DNA of 42,819 nucleotides from Bacteroidaceae bacterium (GCA_017555845.1 JAFZFO010000035.1:1-42819); one strand, 5' to 3'. Counted from the stretch's first letter, positions 27,936-39,322 are shown. The notes: generated from the sequence alone by a model not told the origin. Translations and numbers: made by a program.

Positions 27936-30030
<2,095 letters not shown>

Positions 30031-30048
30031 ATCAATTATTCACAAGCT

Positions 30049-30468
30049 TTAGAACTCGGCACATGCAAATGTAACCAAGCGATAGTCACCCTTGAAGATT
30101 GTCGCAGTCTTGGTGCTTACGTTGTATGTAACACCCATAGCCTTATCGGCCTTTACGAAACCGTTGGCAACGCTTGAGAAACCGTCCTTGCGCAATGACT
30201 GAGCGTAGATGTTCCATGAAGCATCATCCTGCTCATACACGAAAGTGATTGAGTTCTCTGTAAGGATGTAACCCAAAGCTGTCTGACCATACATTGGGAA
30301 AGAAGCCATCAATGGCGAGAGAGCCACCTGCTGTGCAGGCTCAAGTTCAACCATCTCGTAACCATTCTTCTTGAAAGCCTTGGCTGCCGACTTCTGAGAG
30401 CTGCATGATGTTGTCATAAGAGCGACAAACAACAGCAACATTGTAGATAGTGTCAAAATCTTTTTCAT
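30049..30468 (-). CDS. Small predicted lipoprotein, unknown function
   Basis: 139 residues. The N-terminus MKKILTLSTMLLLFVALMTTSC has a signal-peptide core and a cysteine at residue 22 in a weak lipobox, followed by serine-rich sequence. The rest is a small globular domain (ALSPLMASFPMYGQTALGYILTENSITFVYEQ) with no motif I know. It is monocistronic: terminator downstream, and a possible minus-strand TAATTTTG promoter element at 30545-30552. It forms the boundary between core genes and the phage-derived cassette. Confidence 0.75.
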   Translation of the reverse strand: MKKILTLSTMLLLFVALMTTSCSSQKSAAKAFKKNGYEMVELEPAQQVALSPLMASFPMYGQTALGYILTENSITFVYEQDDASWNIYAQSLRKDGFSSVANGFVKADKAMGVTYNVSTKTATIFKGDYRLVTFACAEF

Positions 30469-30592
30469 AACTATTTTTAATTGGATTAAATATACAAATT
30501 ACACATTACCTGATGCGTCGGTAGATACACAGGTAAATCTTATGCAAAATTATATCTTTTTAAGACAAAAAACAACTATCATCAGTAATAAA

Positions 30593-32710
30593 TCAACGCA
30601 TTTGCATTGACGCGGCATCAACAGCCCCTGCTGCCGACGGTTTTTCTGTTCCATTCCCATCCAATTGCGGTACAGCAGAGCCCTTGCCCTGCAACTGTGC
30701 CACAAGTTCGGGAGGTATTCCCTGCAAGGGTTGCCCTTTGGCAGCAGCCTCTTCATTGCGTTTGATCGCCTCAAGAATTTTTGTGGCAAACGGATAGGAG
30801 GAGTTTTCAAGCATAGTCTTTACATCCACAGCATTTGCACGGAAAAGTTCCATGAGGAAATCATTTGCAAGCATCTGATATGCAGGCGTATTGTACCCCT
30901 CGGAAATCGTTATGTCGAGTTCACTGTTCTGCACCTTCTGCGGATCGTACCATTTTGCCTCCTCGCTATATTGCGAGCCGGCAAGGTCAATGTAACGCGA
31001 CTCGGAATAGAATTGCTGCACAGTTTTCATTACCTTAGAATCACGGCGGCGACGGAATGTCCTGAAACCGTCGAACAGACTTTTGAGGTTCAATGACGAG
31101 TTCTGTACCTGCTGGGCATAGAGTGAGGCCGGAGTGCCGGCACGTGGAGCCTGTCCCTGCATTGCCGAGTTGACACCTGAAATTTCATTGATGAGCCTCA
31201 ACTGCAGATTCAGCAGTTCAAAGTCACCGGCGACGGCAGCGCCACTATTGTATTGGCGCACCACTCCATCAATGCTCTGCCCCGGTTTCAGTTTCACGAA
31301 CAGCACTCCGTTATAACGCACATATTCATCTATGACCTCCTCGCGTGACATACTCTCAAAGGCATCATCATCCACGACAAGGACACCTTTTGATGAAGTA
31401 CCGCGTATGAAGTCTATCAACGTTGCAGTGCGGTTTATGGCACGTTGCTGGTCAATGAACTGCTCTACAAAATTCCCGAGCCGTCCTTGGATCAACGGAT
31501 AAAGATGCAGGACATAGTTATGTTCGCCATGCCAGTATGGGCTACGCCCCTCCTGCAGCACATCGCCATAAGGCGACATGTAACGATAGTACCAGAAACG
31601 TTCGGTTGCGAATTCATACTCAATGAGAAGGAGATCATCATCGGTTACTGCATCTCCGTTTTCCGTTTTCACATTTAATCCCACTTCGTGCGATTGAACC
31701 CCGGCTGCATTCGCTGTAAAACGCGAAAGCGAGCTTTCCGTTTCGCTCATTGGCGCGGGCTTTCCGCTTTCAGCCTTAACCTTCAAAGCTTCTTTTCGCC
31801 TGCGCTCATTCTCTTGCTCAAGTTTCTTGCGGCTCTCATCATCATAAGGCAAATAGCCCCATGTACCACGCTGTGTATCGTTCCAAAGATAAGCATCACG
31901 CGTCTCCAGTTTCCAACCCAATATAACACGGCACAGATTGCTGTGCGATGGCGAATGGAACGAGAGTGAGCGCACCTCGTCGCCCTGCATTGCGCGGGCT
32001 CCGTATATCTGTGAATCTACAGATGAATAGATGTTGCGTATACGTTCCTTCTGCTTGGGGGTCTTGCCGAAATGTGCCATCACATCATCAAGAGGAAGGT
32101 CAAACAATTCGCCAATGCATGTCAGGTCCCACATACGCACATCCTCAAGGTTGGTATTGAAGAACAGGCGCGAAGGGTTTACCGAATAGACCCACACATC
32201 GTGTTTGTCCTTTGAAGGGTTCAAGCCATACTCCACCCTCTGCGCCGTCATTCCGCCATTCAGCAGCATGCGCATGGAATCAGCATCAATCTCCTCCATC
32301 TCATTGATGTCATGCACATATTCAATGGCAATGGACATCATCTCGCCTACGCGCCCCTCGCTCTGGTCACGCGCCACGCATACCGGGCGCATCAGGTTCT
32401 GCCGCAACTGTCCTTCAACATTGCTCAATATGGGAGCAATCATATTGTTCTTGAGCGGAACTTTACCGTTCTTCTTTATCAGTTCCCCTTCCGTTATCTG
32501 CGAGAGAGTATCGGGGTCAGTAACCAGGTCGCCCCATTGATCGCCATAGCTGTACATAAGGCTTCGCCGCAGTTTGCGGCGAGCCTCATCAAGGGCATTC
32601 CAACAGGAGGCGCACTCGTTCAGGAACTCATAGGCTTCGCCCGGTTCCTTATCGGGTTTACGCACATCGCCGCCGGATGCCTTTACACGTTTGTCAAGAA
32701 ATTTATTCAT
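30593..32710 (-). CDS. Phage portal protein (P22-like podovirus type)
   Basis: 705 residues from the ATG at 32710 (an in-frame upstream start at 32731 overlaps the preceding gene). Portal features: an N-terminal region with YSYGDQWGDL and PLKNNMIAPILSNVEGQLRQN, a central IIEYEFATERFWYYR-like block, PYWHGEHNYVLHLYPLIQGRLGNFVEQFIDQQRAINRTATLID and the long helical NLQLRLINEISGVNSAMQGQAPRAGTPASLYAQQ stretch typical of P22-like portals. The portal forms the DNA-entry ring of the capsid. The frame is intact across all 705 codons. The C-terminal tail is low complexity (KGSAVPQLDGNG and Ala-rich). No terminase or capsid gene is nearby. Confidence 0.82.
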   Translation of the reverse strand: MNKFLDKRVKASGGDVRKPDKEPGEAYEFLNECASCWNALDEARRKLRRSLMYSYGDQWGDLVTDPDTLSQITEGELIKKNGKVPLKNNMIAPILSNVEGQLRQNLMRPVCVARDQSEGRVGEMMSIAIEYVHDINEMEEIDADSMRMLLNGGMTAQRVEYGLNPSKDKHDVWVYSVNPSRLFFNTNLEDVRMWDLTCIGELFDLPLDDVMAHFGKTPKQKERIRNIYSSVDSQIYGARAMQGDEVRSLSFHSPSHSNLCRVILGWKLETRDAYLWNDTQRGTWGYLPYDDESRKKLEQENERRRKEALKVKAESGKPAPMSETESSLSRFTANAAGVQSHEVGLNVKTENGDAVTDDDLLLIEYEFATERFWYYRYMSPYGDVLQEGRSPYWHGEHNYVLHLYPLIQGRLGNFVEQFIDQQRAINRTATLIDFIRGTSSKGVLVVDDDAFESMSREEVIDEYVRYNGVLFVKLKPGQSIDGVVRQYNSGAAVAGDFELLNLQLRLINEISGVNSAMQGQAPRAGTPASLYAQQVQNSSLNLKSLFDGFRTFRRRRDSKVMKTVQQFYSESRYIDLAGSQYSEEAKWYDPQKVQNSELDITISEGYNTPAYQMLANDFLMELFRANAVDVKTMLENSSYPFATKILEAIKRNEEAAAKGQPLQGIPPELVAQLQGKGSAVPQLDGNGTEKPSAAGAVDAASMQMR

Positions 32711-32727
32711 CACACAAAATATTTTTC

Positions 32728-35700
32728 TCAATTCAAATTCTCAAGTTCATCGTCGAGATGACGGAAAGCATCGCGCCACTTACGGTATTCAACCCCGTCA
32801 CTCAAGCGTTTGCGTTTGTCATCCTCTCTCTTTTTGAATTCACTGTAGCCATGATCGTTTTCAGCAGCCGGCACATATCCCTTTCCTCGCTGTCGCGGCT
32901 CATCGGAGTAGCTCTGCTGCAATTTCTGATATACGATATCAAGCGGACCATTGAAGTATTTCATCAAATCTCCCAAATCATTGACCACGGAGCCGGAACG
33001 CTGTCTATCCCCGGCGGATGCAGACGGAGAGACATTGTCACTGAAAGGAACTCCTTTACCCGTCAATCTGTAGATGGTAAACTCATCGAGTGTAGGAAAA
33101 CGTTTCTTGAACTCATCGGGGGTAAATCCGTACTCCCGCTCAAAGACCTTGTCAATCTTCTTGTCCATGTCAAAATCGGGCATGGATCTCTTGGCATTGT
33201 CTATCGCATCAAGGACTTTCTTCGCCTCGTCATATTTACGGCCAATCATTGAGTTTATACCTATCAGATTCATTGAAACGGCCTTGTTGAACCCATCGTA
33301 ATCATGCACCACATCCTGCAACACGCGCGACATATATGCCTTGTTATCGGGATTGGCAAAGAAACTCCTGTCAACAATCACTCTCTTGTTCCTGCTGTCA
33401 TAGCTTACCGGCGCATCAGCCTCATCCACAATATCGACCGGCAGTCCTGCAAGTTCAGGATATGTTTCATAGAACAACTTGTCATCATGAATGTACTTCA
33501 ATGTGGCATTGCCCTCTTTTTTAGCTGGTACGCGACGCTTTACACTTGAGAGAAGATCCATGACCTGCTCATCGGTAGAGCCCCACTTCTTGAGCACCTC
33601 CTGTTTCTTGTTCTCGGGCAGCAGTTCATAGTGGCGCAACAGTTTACTGTTATAAAAAGGTGACGGGGTCTTCCTGAAGTACTCCCCTCCGGCAATCTTT
33701 GCTTTCGTTTCCTCTTCGTACGCATCCCGGTCATAATATGTAATCTCATTCTGTTTGGCTGCATCGAACTCGCCGAACAGACGCTTGCGATAATCGGACG
33801 GTGCCGTACGTCTTTCGACATATTTTGCATGCTGGCGCAGAAGGCTCATCAAATCACTCTCCGATATTCTGCGGTTGCGTCCCGTGTAGACATTGAAGCG
33901 GACAAGCGAATTCCTTACAAAATCCTTAAAATTTGACAGCACGCCACGTTCTGCCGGCGAGAGTACAGCCTTCTCGGTCAGGTTCGCCAGATACTCCTCT
34001 ACAATGGTATAATTGTCAGCTTTAGGATACTGCGGTTTGACCTTACCCATCGCCACACGGACCTCGCCTGTAGCTTTACGATAGACATCCTCAAGGAACA
34101 GATGCAGATGCTTGCCAAAAAGCCTCAACAAGCCACCATGCCCTACACACTCATGGACAACTGTTTTCTCCACCTCCTCTACCGATGGGATGTTGGGAAG
34201 ATTGATAGTTATCTTACCTTCCCCGTCAAGCCATCCCAACGAACGTATCTTATGGTTATATTCACTTACCTCTTTTGCATTGTCCTCGTCAGGATATGGT
34301 ATCTGACGTTCATTGGTTATGAATTCCACATCGAATCCGTACTTCTTGGCATACTCCCCTGCGGCCTCTTTCAAACGATTGATATCCTCGACAGTATTGT
34401 CAATGCCTTCGTAGCTCCATACATACCCGGAATTTTCATCGTCATCAATCTTTATAGGTTTCTCCCTGTATCCGGAACCTACAGAATCGGGCTTGTCGGG
34501 ATGGGCGGTATAGTAATCCTGCACTTCCTTGGCCTTGACCTCATCGTGTGTCATCCCTTTGAAGCTGCTGTTCTCGCCCATACGTCTGAAATCGGCAGCA
34601 CGTTCCTTGTCCGTTCCCTTCTTGAGCAGTTTTACCTCATCGCGTACAAGAGCCTCATATTCATCAAGCGCACTGTTCTCGGCATCGGAGCACTTATAAT
34701 AAGACTCATTGATCTTCACAAGCAGTGAACCGTCTTCAATACCATGCTTCTTTTCAATGCTGCGGCGCATGTCGGCCAGATACTGTACCATACCGCTCTC
34801 ATCATACGAAGCACGCTCTACAATATCGCGGACAATAGCACTCTCCATTCCGTCGAGCGGCATATTCTGCGCACGTTTGTAAAGAGCCTGAGAGACATCA
34901 TCAATGCTTACACCGCTCTCTTTCGCGAACAAGCCAGCCTGGCGCAACAGATTCTCGGAATCCACCCCCTGGAGCAGTTCCCTCTCATGCGCAGCAATCC
35001 TGTTCTTACGCAGTCTGCTTTTCTCCACAAGCATATGGCTTTTGAGATTACCTGCATGTTCAAAAATACGGCTCTCCACTTTTTTACCAGCCATATCATA
35101 TGTTGTGTACAACCACTCTCCATTACGTCTGCGCTCGACACTGTAGTCAAATGCAACAGGCGGTGTCGATGTCAATTTATTCTCCACAATATACATGAGC
35201 TTGGATTTTGTTGCAGCCGAGACATCGTTGCTCTGCATCATCTCGAGATATGCCTCAGTCATTCGCTTGCCGGCAGATCCAAGACCATAGGATGGAAGGT
35301 TCAGATTCCTCTCCACCTCATTCATGAACTCAACCGGATTGATATTCATCTCACGCAGCTCAGCCTGTTCCGATTTTGACAGTTTCAGTTCATCCTTCAA
35401 TGTACCGTCCTCCTTCAGCTTGTATTCAGCGCCCTTTGGCCGCCAATGCGTCGCCTTCATGACACCGAGTGTCACCATACTCTCGGCAAAGTCATTGACA
35501 AGATCTACAGGTTCAATCTCCACATCGTACAGTGCCTTTTCCATTTCGGCAGGCAAAGTGAAGATTGCCGACTCGGCACTGAGCACGCCCGTTGATGCCA
35601 TCATTTTCTTTCCACCCGTCAAACCGGCCGTTGCCTTTTTCAGTCCGGAGCCGACACCGCTTGCCAAAGCGCCGGTCACAAAACCTTTTGTAAAAGAGCC

Positions 35701-36909
35701 GAGCGCCTTGCCGGCATCGATGCTTTCATTGTAGATCACATCATCGGCAACGCTGTGGGCAAAATCATAATTACCCAAAGTCAATCCACCGACAGCGGCA
35801 CTTTGCGCAATCCTACTCTTGAGATTCTCCTTCAAGTAACGCTGAGCAACTTGCAACGCACGTTTTTCGGTCATTCCGCGTTCCATATTATTCAAGAGCA
35901 CGCGCTTTGCCAACCTGTTGGTAGATATTGACGCCGCCTTGCCGACAAGACTGCCCGAAAACGAGCCGAAACCTGAAAATACAGGTGCATCAACCAGAAG
36001 CGAGCCAATGCCGGCTGCCAGATTCTCAAGCCTGTTTGCATCATATCGAGCAAGGCTCTCATTCTCAAGTTTCATAAGTGATTTGTTACCGAAACCAATA
36101 TTGGCAACTTTGCCAACCAGAGAGTTGTTCAATGACGACCTCAATATATATTCGCCGCTTCCTTTGGGCTTGTTCTTGTCTATGTAATCGTCGAGCAACT
36201 TATCGCGCAATGCAGGCTTAACATAGTCCTCAATATACATATCTGCATCAAACCCGCCACGGCGTGCAAGCGGTTCAACCATCTTGCGCAGCTTTGGAAC
36301 ATCAATCTCAGTCATTGTATCTTTCATGATTGCTTCGGGGTCATATGTTTCCCGTACCTGTCGCATGGCAACAAACGGATCCCCGGCGTAATCGGCATAA
36401 GCCTTGTTCGAGCGGTTCTTGGCATCCTCGAGCCTGTTGTTGAATTTGGAAGAGAGTTCGTCCTTGAAATAATTTGAGGCAACATCGTCAAGCGCTGCAG
36501 GCGATACCGAGTATAGAGCCTCAGCCCTTTCAGGCGAAGCCTTTGGAACTGCGTAGCGGAAGAAGCTATCGCCAAAGACACCACTCTTCTTGTACTTGGC
36601 ACCCATGAAATCCCTTGCCGTCATTGGAGCGGAAGCGCTGTTTTTATTTCTATTTTTCCAGAAATCGGTTGTCAAGGACTTCAGGCCATTATTTTCCACG
36701 CCCGATGGCGAGAGAGCGGAGTCGGCCTTTGCCATGTCCCCATTGCTGTCTGTACCTGTCAAGGCGACACCATACCCGTTGTCATCACTCCCCTGTCCGC
36801 CATTGGCAATATTCTGCACACCCGAGAGGTTACCTTCTGCAGAAAATGATGAATCACTGTTTTTCTTTTTCCTGTTTTTATCTTCTTCGTTGAAATTGAA
36901 TGAATACAT
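32728..36909 (-). CDS. Very large phage-type protein with HEXXGH zincin-like motif
   Basis: 1393 residues, uninterrupted. The N-terminus is charged and low complexity (residues 1-60). Around 310-460 there are several Gly/Ala-rich hydrophobic stretches (SLLVDAPVFSGFGSFSGSLV; FTKGFVTGALASGVGSGL), as in virion ejection proteins that enter membranes. At residues 919-926 lies HECVGHGG, an HEXXGH zinc-binding pattern, followed by GLLRLFGKH; this resembles zincin domains in large phage polyvalent proteins. Many charged helices surround it. It lies 12 bp after a small gene and next to the portal gene, so a role in the virion or in DNA entry is inferred. The protease activity is a prediction only. Confidence 0.75.
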   Translation of the reverse strand: MYSFNFNEEDKNRKKKNSDSSFSAEGNLSGVQNIANGGQGSDDNGYGVALTGTDSNGDMAKADSALSPSGVENNGLKSLTTDFWKNRNKNSASAPMTARDFMGAKYKKSGVFGDSFFRYAVPKASPERAEALYSVSPAALDDVASNYFKDELSSKFNNRLEDAKNRSNKAYADYAGDPFVAMRQVRETYDPEAIMKDTMTEIDVPKLRKMVEPLARRGGFDADMYIEDYVKPALRDKLLDDYIDKNKPKGSGEYILRSSLNNSLVGKVANIGFGNKSLMKLENESLARYDANRLENLAAGIGSLLVDAPVFSGFGSFSGSLVGKAASISTNRLAKRVLLNNMERGMTEKRALQVAQRYLKENLKSRIAQSAAVGGLTLGNYDFAHSVADDVIYNESIDAGKALGSFTKGFVTGALASGVGSGLKKATAGLTGGKKMMASTGVLSAESAIFTLPAEMEKALYDVEIEPVDLVNDFAESMVTLGVMKATHWRPKGAEYKLKEDGTLKDELKLSKSEQAELREMNINPVEFMNEVERNLNLPSYGLGSAGKRMTEAYLEMMQSNDVSAATKSKLMYIVENKLTSTPPVAFDYSVERRRNGEWLYTTYDMAGKKVESRIFEHAGNLKSHMLVEKSRLRKNRIAAHERELLQGVDSENLLRQAGLFAKESGVSIDDVSQALYKRAQNMPLDGMESAIVRDIVERASYDESGMVQYLADMRRSIEKKHGIEDGSLLVKINESYYKCSDAENSALDEYEALVRDEVKLLKKGTDKERAADFRRMGENSSFKGMTHDEVKAKEVQDYYTAHPDKPDSVGSGYREKPIKIDDDENSGYVWSYEGIDNTVEDINRLKEAAGEYAKKYGFDVEFITNERQIPYPDEDNAKEVSEYNHKIRSLGWLDGEGKITINLPNIPSVEEVEKTVVHECVGHGGLLRLFGKHLHLFLEDVYRKATGEVRVAMGKVKPQYPKADNYTIVEEYLANLTEKAVLSPAERGVLSNFKDFVRNSLVRFNVYTGRNRRISESDLMSLLRQHAKYVERRTAPSDYRKRLFGEFDAAKQNEITYYDRDAYEEETKAKIAGGEYFRKTPSPFYNSKLLRHYELLPENKKQEVLKKWGSTDEQVMDLLSSVKRRVPAKKEGNATLKYIHDDKLFYETYPELAGLPVDIVDEADAPVSYDSRNKRVIVDRSFFANPDNKAYMSRVLQDVVHDYDGFNKAVSMNLIGINSMIGRKYDEAKKVLDAIDNAKRSMPDFDMDKKIDKVFEREYGFTPDEFKKRFPTLDEFTIYRLTGKGVPFSDNVSPSASAGDRQRSGSVVNDLGDLMKYFNGPLDIVYQKLQQSYSDEPRQRGKGYVPAAENDHGYSEFKKREDDKRKRLSDGVEYRKWRDAFRHLDDELENLN

Positions 36910-36921
36910 ACCTGATTATAT

Positions 36922-37239
36922 TTAAATTGTTCTAATATTTCTACCAATCCCCAATGCCTTGCCCGGCGAAAACCTTGAGCGGAACATTCCACCGGCAATG
37001 GAGCCATTGAAATCCTTCATAGAGGAGGTATACCTTTGGAAAGAGCTACTGCGGTTACCTGCCGGCGACTGCAACGAAGTAGCCCTCGGATTGCCAAGAA
37101 CAGAAAACAGATTCGAGGTAAAATTCGCCAATGCGGCAATGTTGCGCCGGCGCTCATCATTTTCCCTCTGTTCCGTACTGCGTTTTGAAGCACCCGCGTA
37201 CATCCTCTCCAACTCAGCCTTGATGAACTTGTTTTCCAT
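36922..37239 (-). CDS. Small phage-associated protein, unknown
   Basis: 105 residues. It starts MENKFIKAELERMYAG with charged helices, then a Ser/Gly-rich C-terminus with FNGSIAGGMF and FSPGKALGIGRN. No known domain. It is tightly packed between the 172-residue gene (3 bp gap) and the 1393-residue gene (12 bp gap) on the same strand, so it is part of the phage-type operon. Confidence 0.65.
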   Translation of the reverse strand: MENKFIKAELERMYAGASKRSTEQRENDERRRNIAALANFTSNLFSVLGNPRATSLQSPAGNRSSSFQRYTSSMKDFNGSIAGGMFRSRFSPGKALGIGRNIRTI

Positions 37240-37242
37240 ATA

Positions 37243-37761
37243 CTACTCCTTTCCCCAACTTGCCCCCAGCAGTGCATTCTGGAACAGGTTATAGCCATTA
37301 TTGGCAGCCGACGTCGCCATTTTCTCATCAATTGCCAATTCATTGAGTTCACTGTTGAGGAACGCATTCTTGTTCTGGCGGTGGATTGCATCGATCTGAT
37401 TTTTGCGGTTGTCATCCTGCGCAGCAAGATTCGTTACCGCGTTCTCCATTGAACGCAATCCCTGTTCATTGCGTGCGATGGAATATTCGGGCGTAGTTCC
37501 CATAACGATAGAATGTGCCCTGTTCTGTTCATTGTTCCGTCGCAGACTGTTTTCAACCCTTTTCATGGCAGCCCTCGCAGCGGTGCTGTCAAGAAAATTA
37601 CCATAGTAATTGCGTTTGTACCAAGCATCCTCCTCGGCCTTGGCCTTGTTGCGCAACTCTTTTGCCTTCTTTGATGCCGCATTCTTGTCGAGCACCCCTT
37701 TGACTCCCGAATAGAGCCCCAAAGCCCCATTCAAGCCTGTAAAAACCATTGATAGACTCAT
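37243..37761 (-). CDS. Small phage-associated protein, internal-virion-like
   Basis: 172 residues from the ATG at 37761 (MSLSMVFTGLNGALGLYSG). An upstream in-frame extension is unlikely because it reads through the divergent promoter region. The N-terminus is hydrophobic and glycine-rich. The middle is a long charged coiled helix (KKAKELRNKAKAEEDAW to NEQNRAHSIVMG). The C-terminus AANNGYNLFQNALLGASWGK is again small and hydrophobic. This layout is common in internal virion proteins of podoviruses, but I cannot name a family. It is first in the portal operon. Confidence 0.65.
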   Translation of the reverse strand: MSLSMVFTGLNGALGLYSGVKGVLDKNAASKKAKELRNKAKAEEDAWYKRNYYGNFLDSTAARAAMKRVENSLRRNNEQNRAHSIVMGTTPEYSIARNEQGLRSMENAVTNLAAQDDNRKNQIDAIHRQNKNAFLNSELNELAIDEKMATSAANNGYNLFQNALLGASWGKE

Positions 37762-37803
37762 AACATTTTTTTGGTGCAAAAGAAATACCGGACACGACGG
37801 ATA

Positions 37804-37860
37804 AGGTTGCTGAAATGCCACAATGACAACGCCTTGCGATTATTGGCAATTCAGCAACCT
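37804..37860. repeat. 17-bp inverted repeat in the divergent region of the phage cassette
   Basis: AGGTTGCTGAAATGCCA (37804-37820) matches the reverse complement of 37844-37860 in 16 of 17 positions, with a 23-nt spacer. It lies between the minus-strand portal operon start and the plus-strand small gene, where it could be an operator or a hairpin leader. Confidence 0.55.
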
Positions 37861-37879
37861 ATAAAGCTCTGCGGCATAT

Positions 37880-37887
37880 TATATTTG
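37880..37887 (+). promoter_or_regulatory. Putative -7 element for the 77-residue gene
   Basis: TATATTTG followed by C is an exact TAnnTTTGC match 16 nt before the ATG at 37904. Confidence 0.45.
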
Positions 37888-37903
37888 CCCGTAAAAAATA
37901 TTT

Positions 37904-38137
37904 ATGACAAAGAGAAGTAAAAGTGTAAGCCTCGACGATGTACACAACGAGACGCTCTCGCTGTTCCATAGGCTAATAGGACGCCTGGAAAAACTCACGG
38001 CGAACTGCGAGGATCCTGGAACCATAAACCAGGCCCTGAAGACTACCGCCGACTTTCTTGTAAAGTTGAACAAGGAGCGTGAGAATGGCGATGATGAGAT
38101 TGGCGCACTGCTGCAGCAGACGCTAAGGGGAATTTAA
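37904..38137 (+). CDS. Small helical protein, divergent to the portal operon
   Basis: 77 residues, strongly helical and charged (LSLFHRLIGRLEKLTANC, TINQALKTTADFLVKLNKERENGDDEIGALLQQTL). No domain recognised. Small helical proteins of this size occur as regulators or as small terminase or packaging partners in phages; I cannot choose. It has its own promoter element, faces away from the portal operon and ends at a strong hairpin. Confidence 0.65.
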   Translation: MTKRSKSVSLDDVHNETLSLFHRLIGRLEKLTANCEDPGTINQALKTTADFLVKLNKERENGDDEIGALLQQTLRGI

Positions 38138-38140
38138 CAA

Positions 38141-38180
38141 AAACCGCGCGGATAGCCAACAATGACTATCCGCGCGGTTT
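38141..38180. terminator. Hairpin terminator, left bracket of the HTH/ART module
   Basis: AAACCGCGCGGATAG (38141-38155) pairs with CTATCCGCGCGGTTT (38166-38180), followed by GTTTTT on the plus strand. Stem sequence and T tract closely resemble the hairpin at 39449-39496 on the other side of the three-gene module. Confidence 0.78.
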
Positions 38181-38211
38181 GTTTTTCAGGAATAAATAAT
38201 AAAATCTACGG

Positions 38212-38433
38212 CTATTGGATTTTGCCGTATTTAAGTTCGCTTTTCAAAATCTCATAGACAAAGGAAGAACTCTCAATGTAGAGACCAGTCTCCTCGTCTG
38301 TAAGTTTTGCAAAAGTCTCGGAATTATAAAAAACACTAAGAGCCTCTGCCAACTCATATTCCTCTTCATCCATCAGGAAACAGACAATATCCTTTGTTAT
38401 GCCCTCTACAAGGTATTGCATTCTCTTGTTCAT
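38212..38433 (-). CDS. Small partner protein of the DUF3990 module
   Basis: 73 residues, acidic and mostly helical (ITKDIVCFLMDEEEYELAEALSVFY, then SETFAKLTDEETGLYIESSSFVYEILKSE). I recall similar small proteins beside DUF3990 genes but know no function. It overlaps the upstream gene by 4 bp (ATGA) and is translated last in the three-gene unit. It may help neutralise or fold the ADP-ribosyltransferase-like protein. Confidence 0.7.
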   Translation of the reverse strand: MNKRMQYLVEGITKDIVCFLMDEEEYELAEALSVFYNSETFAKLTDEETGLYIESSSFVYEILKSELKYGKIQ

Positions 38434-38897
38434 AATTTCTTAAGATATTTTATGGCAACAGCCGAGTGAAAGAAATATTGCGACGAAATTTTCTTATAAC
38501 GCAAACCATTCACAAGCATAGACAAATCAATGATACCATCATCAAAGTTACGGAATAGAGTTGCGATTGTATCATCGGCGACAGGACCAATCACAATATC
38601 AAACGTATGAGTAGGATGAACATTATTCTTACTACGATTTGCCATAACAAACAACGCCCATTCCTCTGATGGTTCATCAAAACATTTGACGTTCAAATTG
38701 TCCAATGCCAACTCATCAAATTCAAACTCATTGACAACAGGATTACCACCATAAATCTTTGCTGTGCGCTTGGCCATTTCAAAAGCCTGCTCTTTAATCT
38801 CGGTCAAATAAAAGCCCTGTCCAAAATCCTTGTATGGTTTACATTTTGCAAGGTCAATCTCTTCAATGACCACATTAGAACCATGATAAAGTTTCAT
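38430..38897 (-). CDS. DUF3990 protein, ADP-ribosyltransferase-like candidate toxin
   Basis: 155 residues. DUF3990 belongs to the ADP-ribosyl clan. The opening LYHGSNVVIE (H5), KDFGQGFYLTE (Y30) and a conserved acidic pair in SEEWALFV (E78/E79) could form the H-Y-E triad that binds NAD+ and transfers ADP-ribose. The full domain, including TFDIVIGPVADD and YKKISSQYFFHS, is intact. It lies between an HTH protein and a small partner, each overlapping by 4 bp, which is the layout of a toxin-antitoxin or antiphage unit. The target is unknown. Confidence 0.82.
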   Translation of the reverse strand: MKLYHGSNVVIEEIDLAKCKPYKDFGQGFYLTEIKEQAFEMAKRTAKIYGGNPVVNEFEFDELALDNLNVKCFDEPSEEWALFVMANRSKNNVHPTHTFDIVIGPVADDTIATLFRNFDDGIIDLSMLVNGLRYKKISSQYFFHSAVAIKYLKKL

Positions 38898-39322
38898 TGT
38901 ACACCTCCTCCATTATTAATGCATACACGAGTCAAATCCTGCACGCTATCATCCAAAGACAACAGATGTTCAGCCTCATAATGCTCGGCCAGGAAATCAA
39001 CCCCCTTGTAACGCAATAGATAATTACCAGCCTCACGCATAGTCATCCTGTGGGCTGCTGCAAACTCATTTATGGCAGCAACAATATACCCCACCACTCT
39101 GCGACCTATCCTCTGTTCACTTTTAAGACTCACAGAAGCAGAAAGACCCAAAGCACCAAGCACCTTTGTCACTGTTTTAATGGTAAGCCCCTTGCCACTC
39201 TCAATCTTTGAGATTTGCGCTTTACCCACACCAACCAACTCACCAAGTTCCTCTTGAGTCATACCACGACGCAAGCGCTCATCACGAATCATTGCACCAA
39301 TATTATCAATCCCTGCAGTCAT
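38894..39322 (-). CDS. XRE-type HTH regulator with DUF3791-like C-terminus (candidate antitoxin)
   Basis: 142 residues from the ATG at 39322; an upstream in-frame extension reads through the promoter and is unlikely. The HTH (about 9-62) is IRDERLRRGMTQEELGELVGV then KAQISKIESGKGLTIKTV. The C-terminal part (about 75-140, VAAINEFAAAHRMTMREAGNYLLRYKGVDFLAEHY) resembles DUF3791, which is often found as the partner of DUF3990. It probably binds its own promoter, where a palindrome overlaps the -7 region, and controls the downstream ART-like gene. Confidence 0.83.
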   Translation of the reverse strand: MTAGIDNIGAMIRDERLRRGMTQEELGELVGVGKAQISKIESGKGLTIKTVTKVLGALGLSASVSLKSEQRIGRRVVGYIVAAINEFAAAHRMTMREAGNYLLRYKGVDFLAEHYEAEHLLSLDDSVQDLTRVCINNGGGVQ

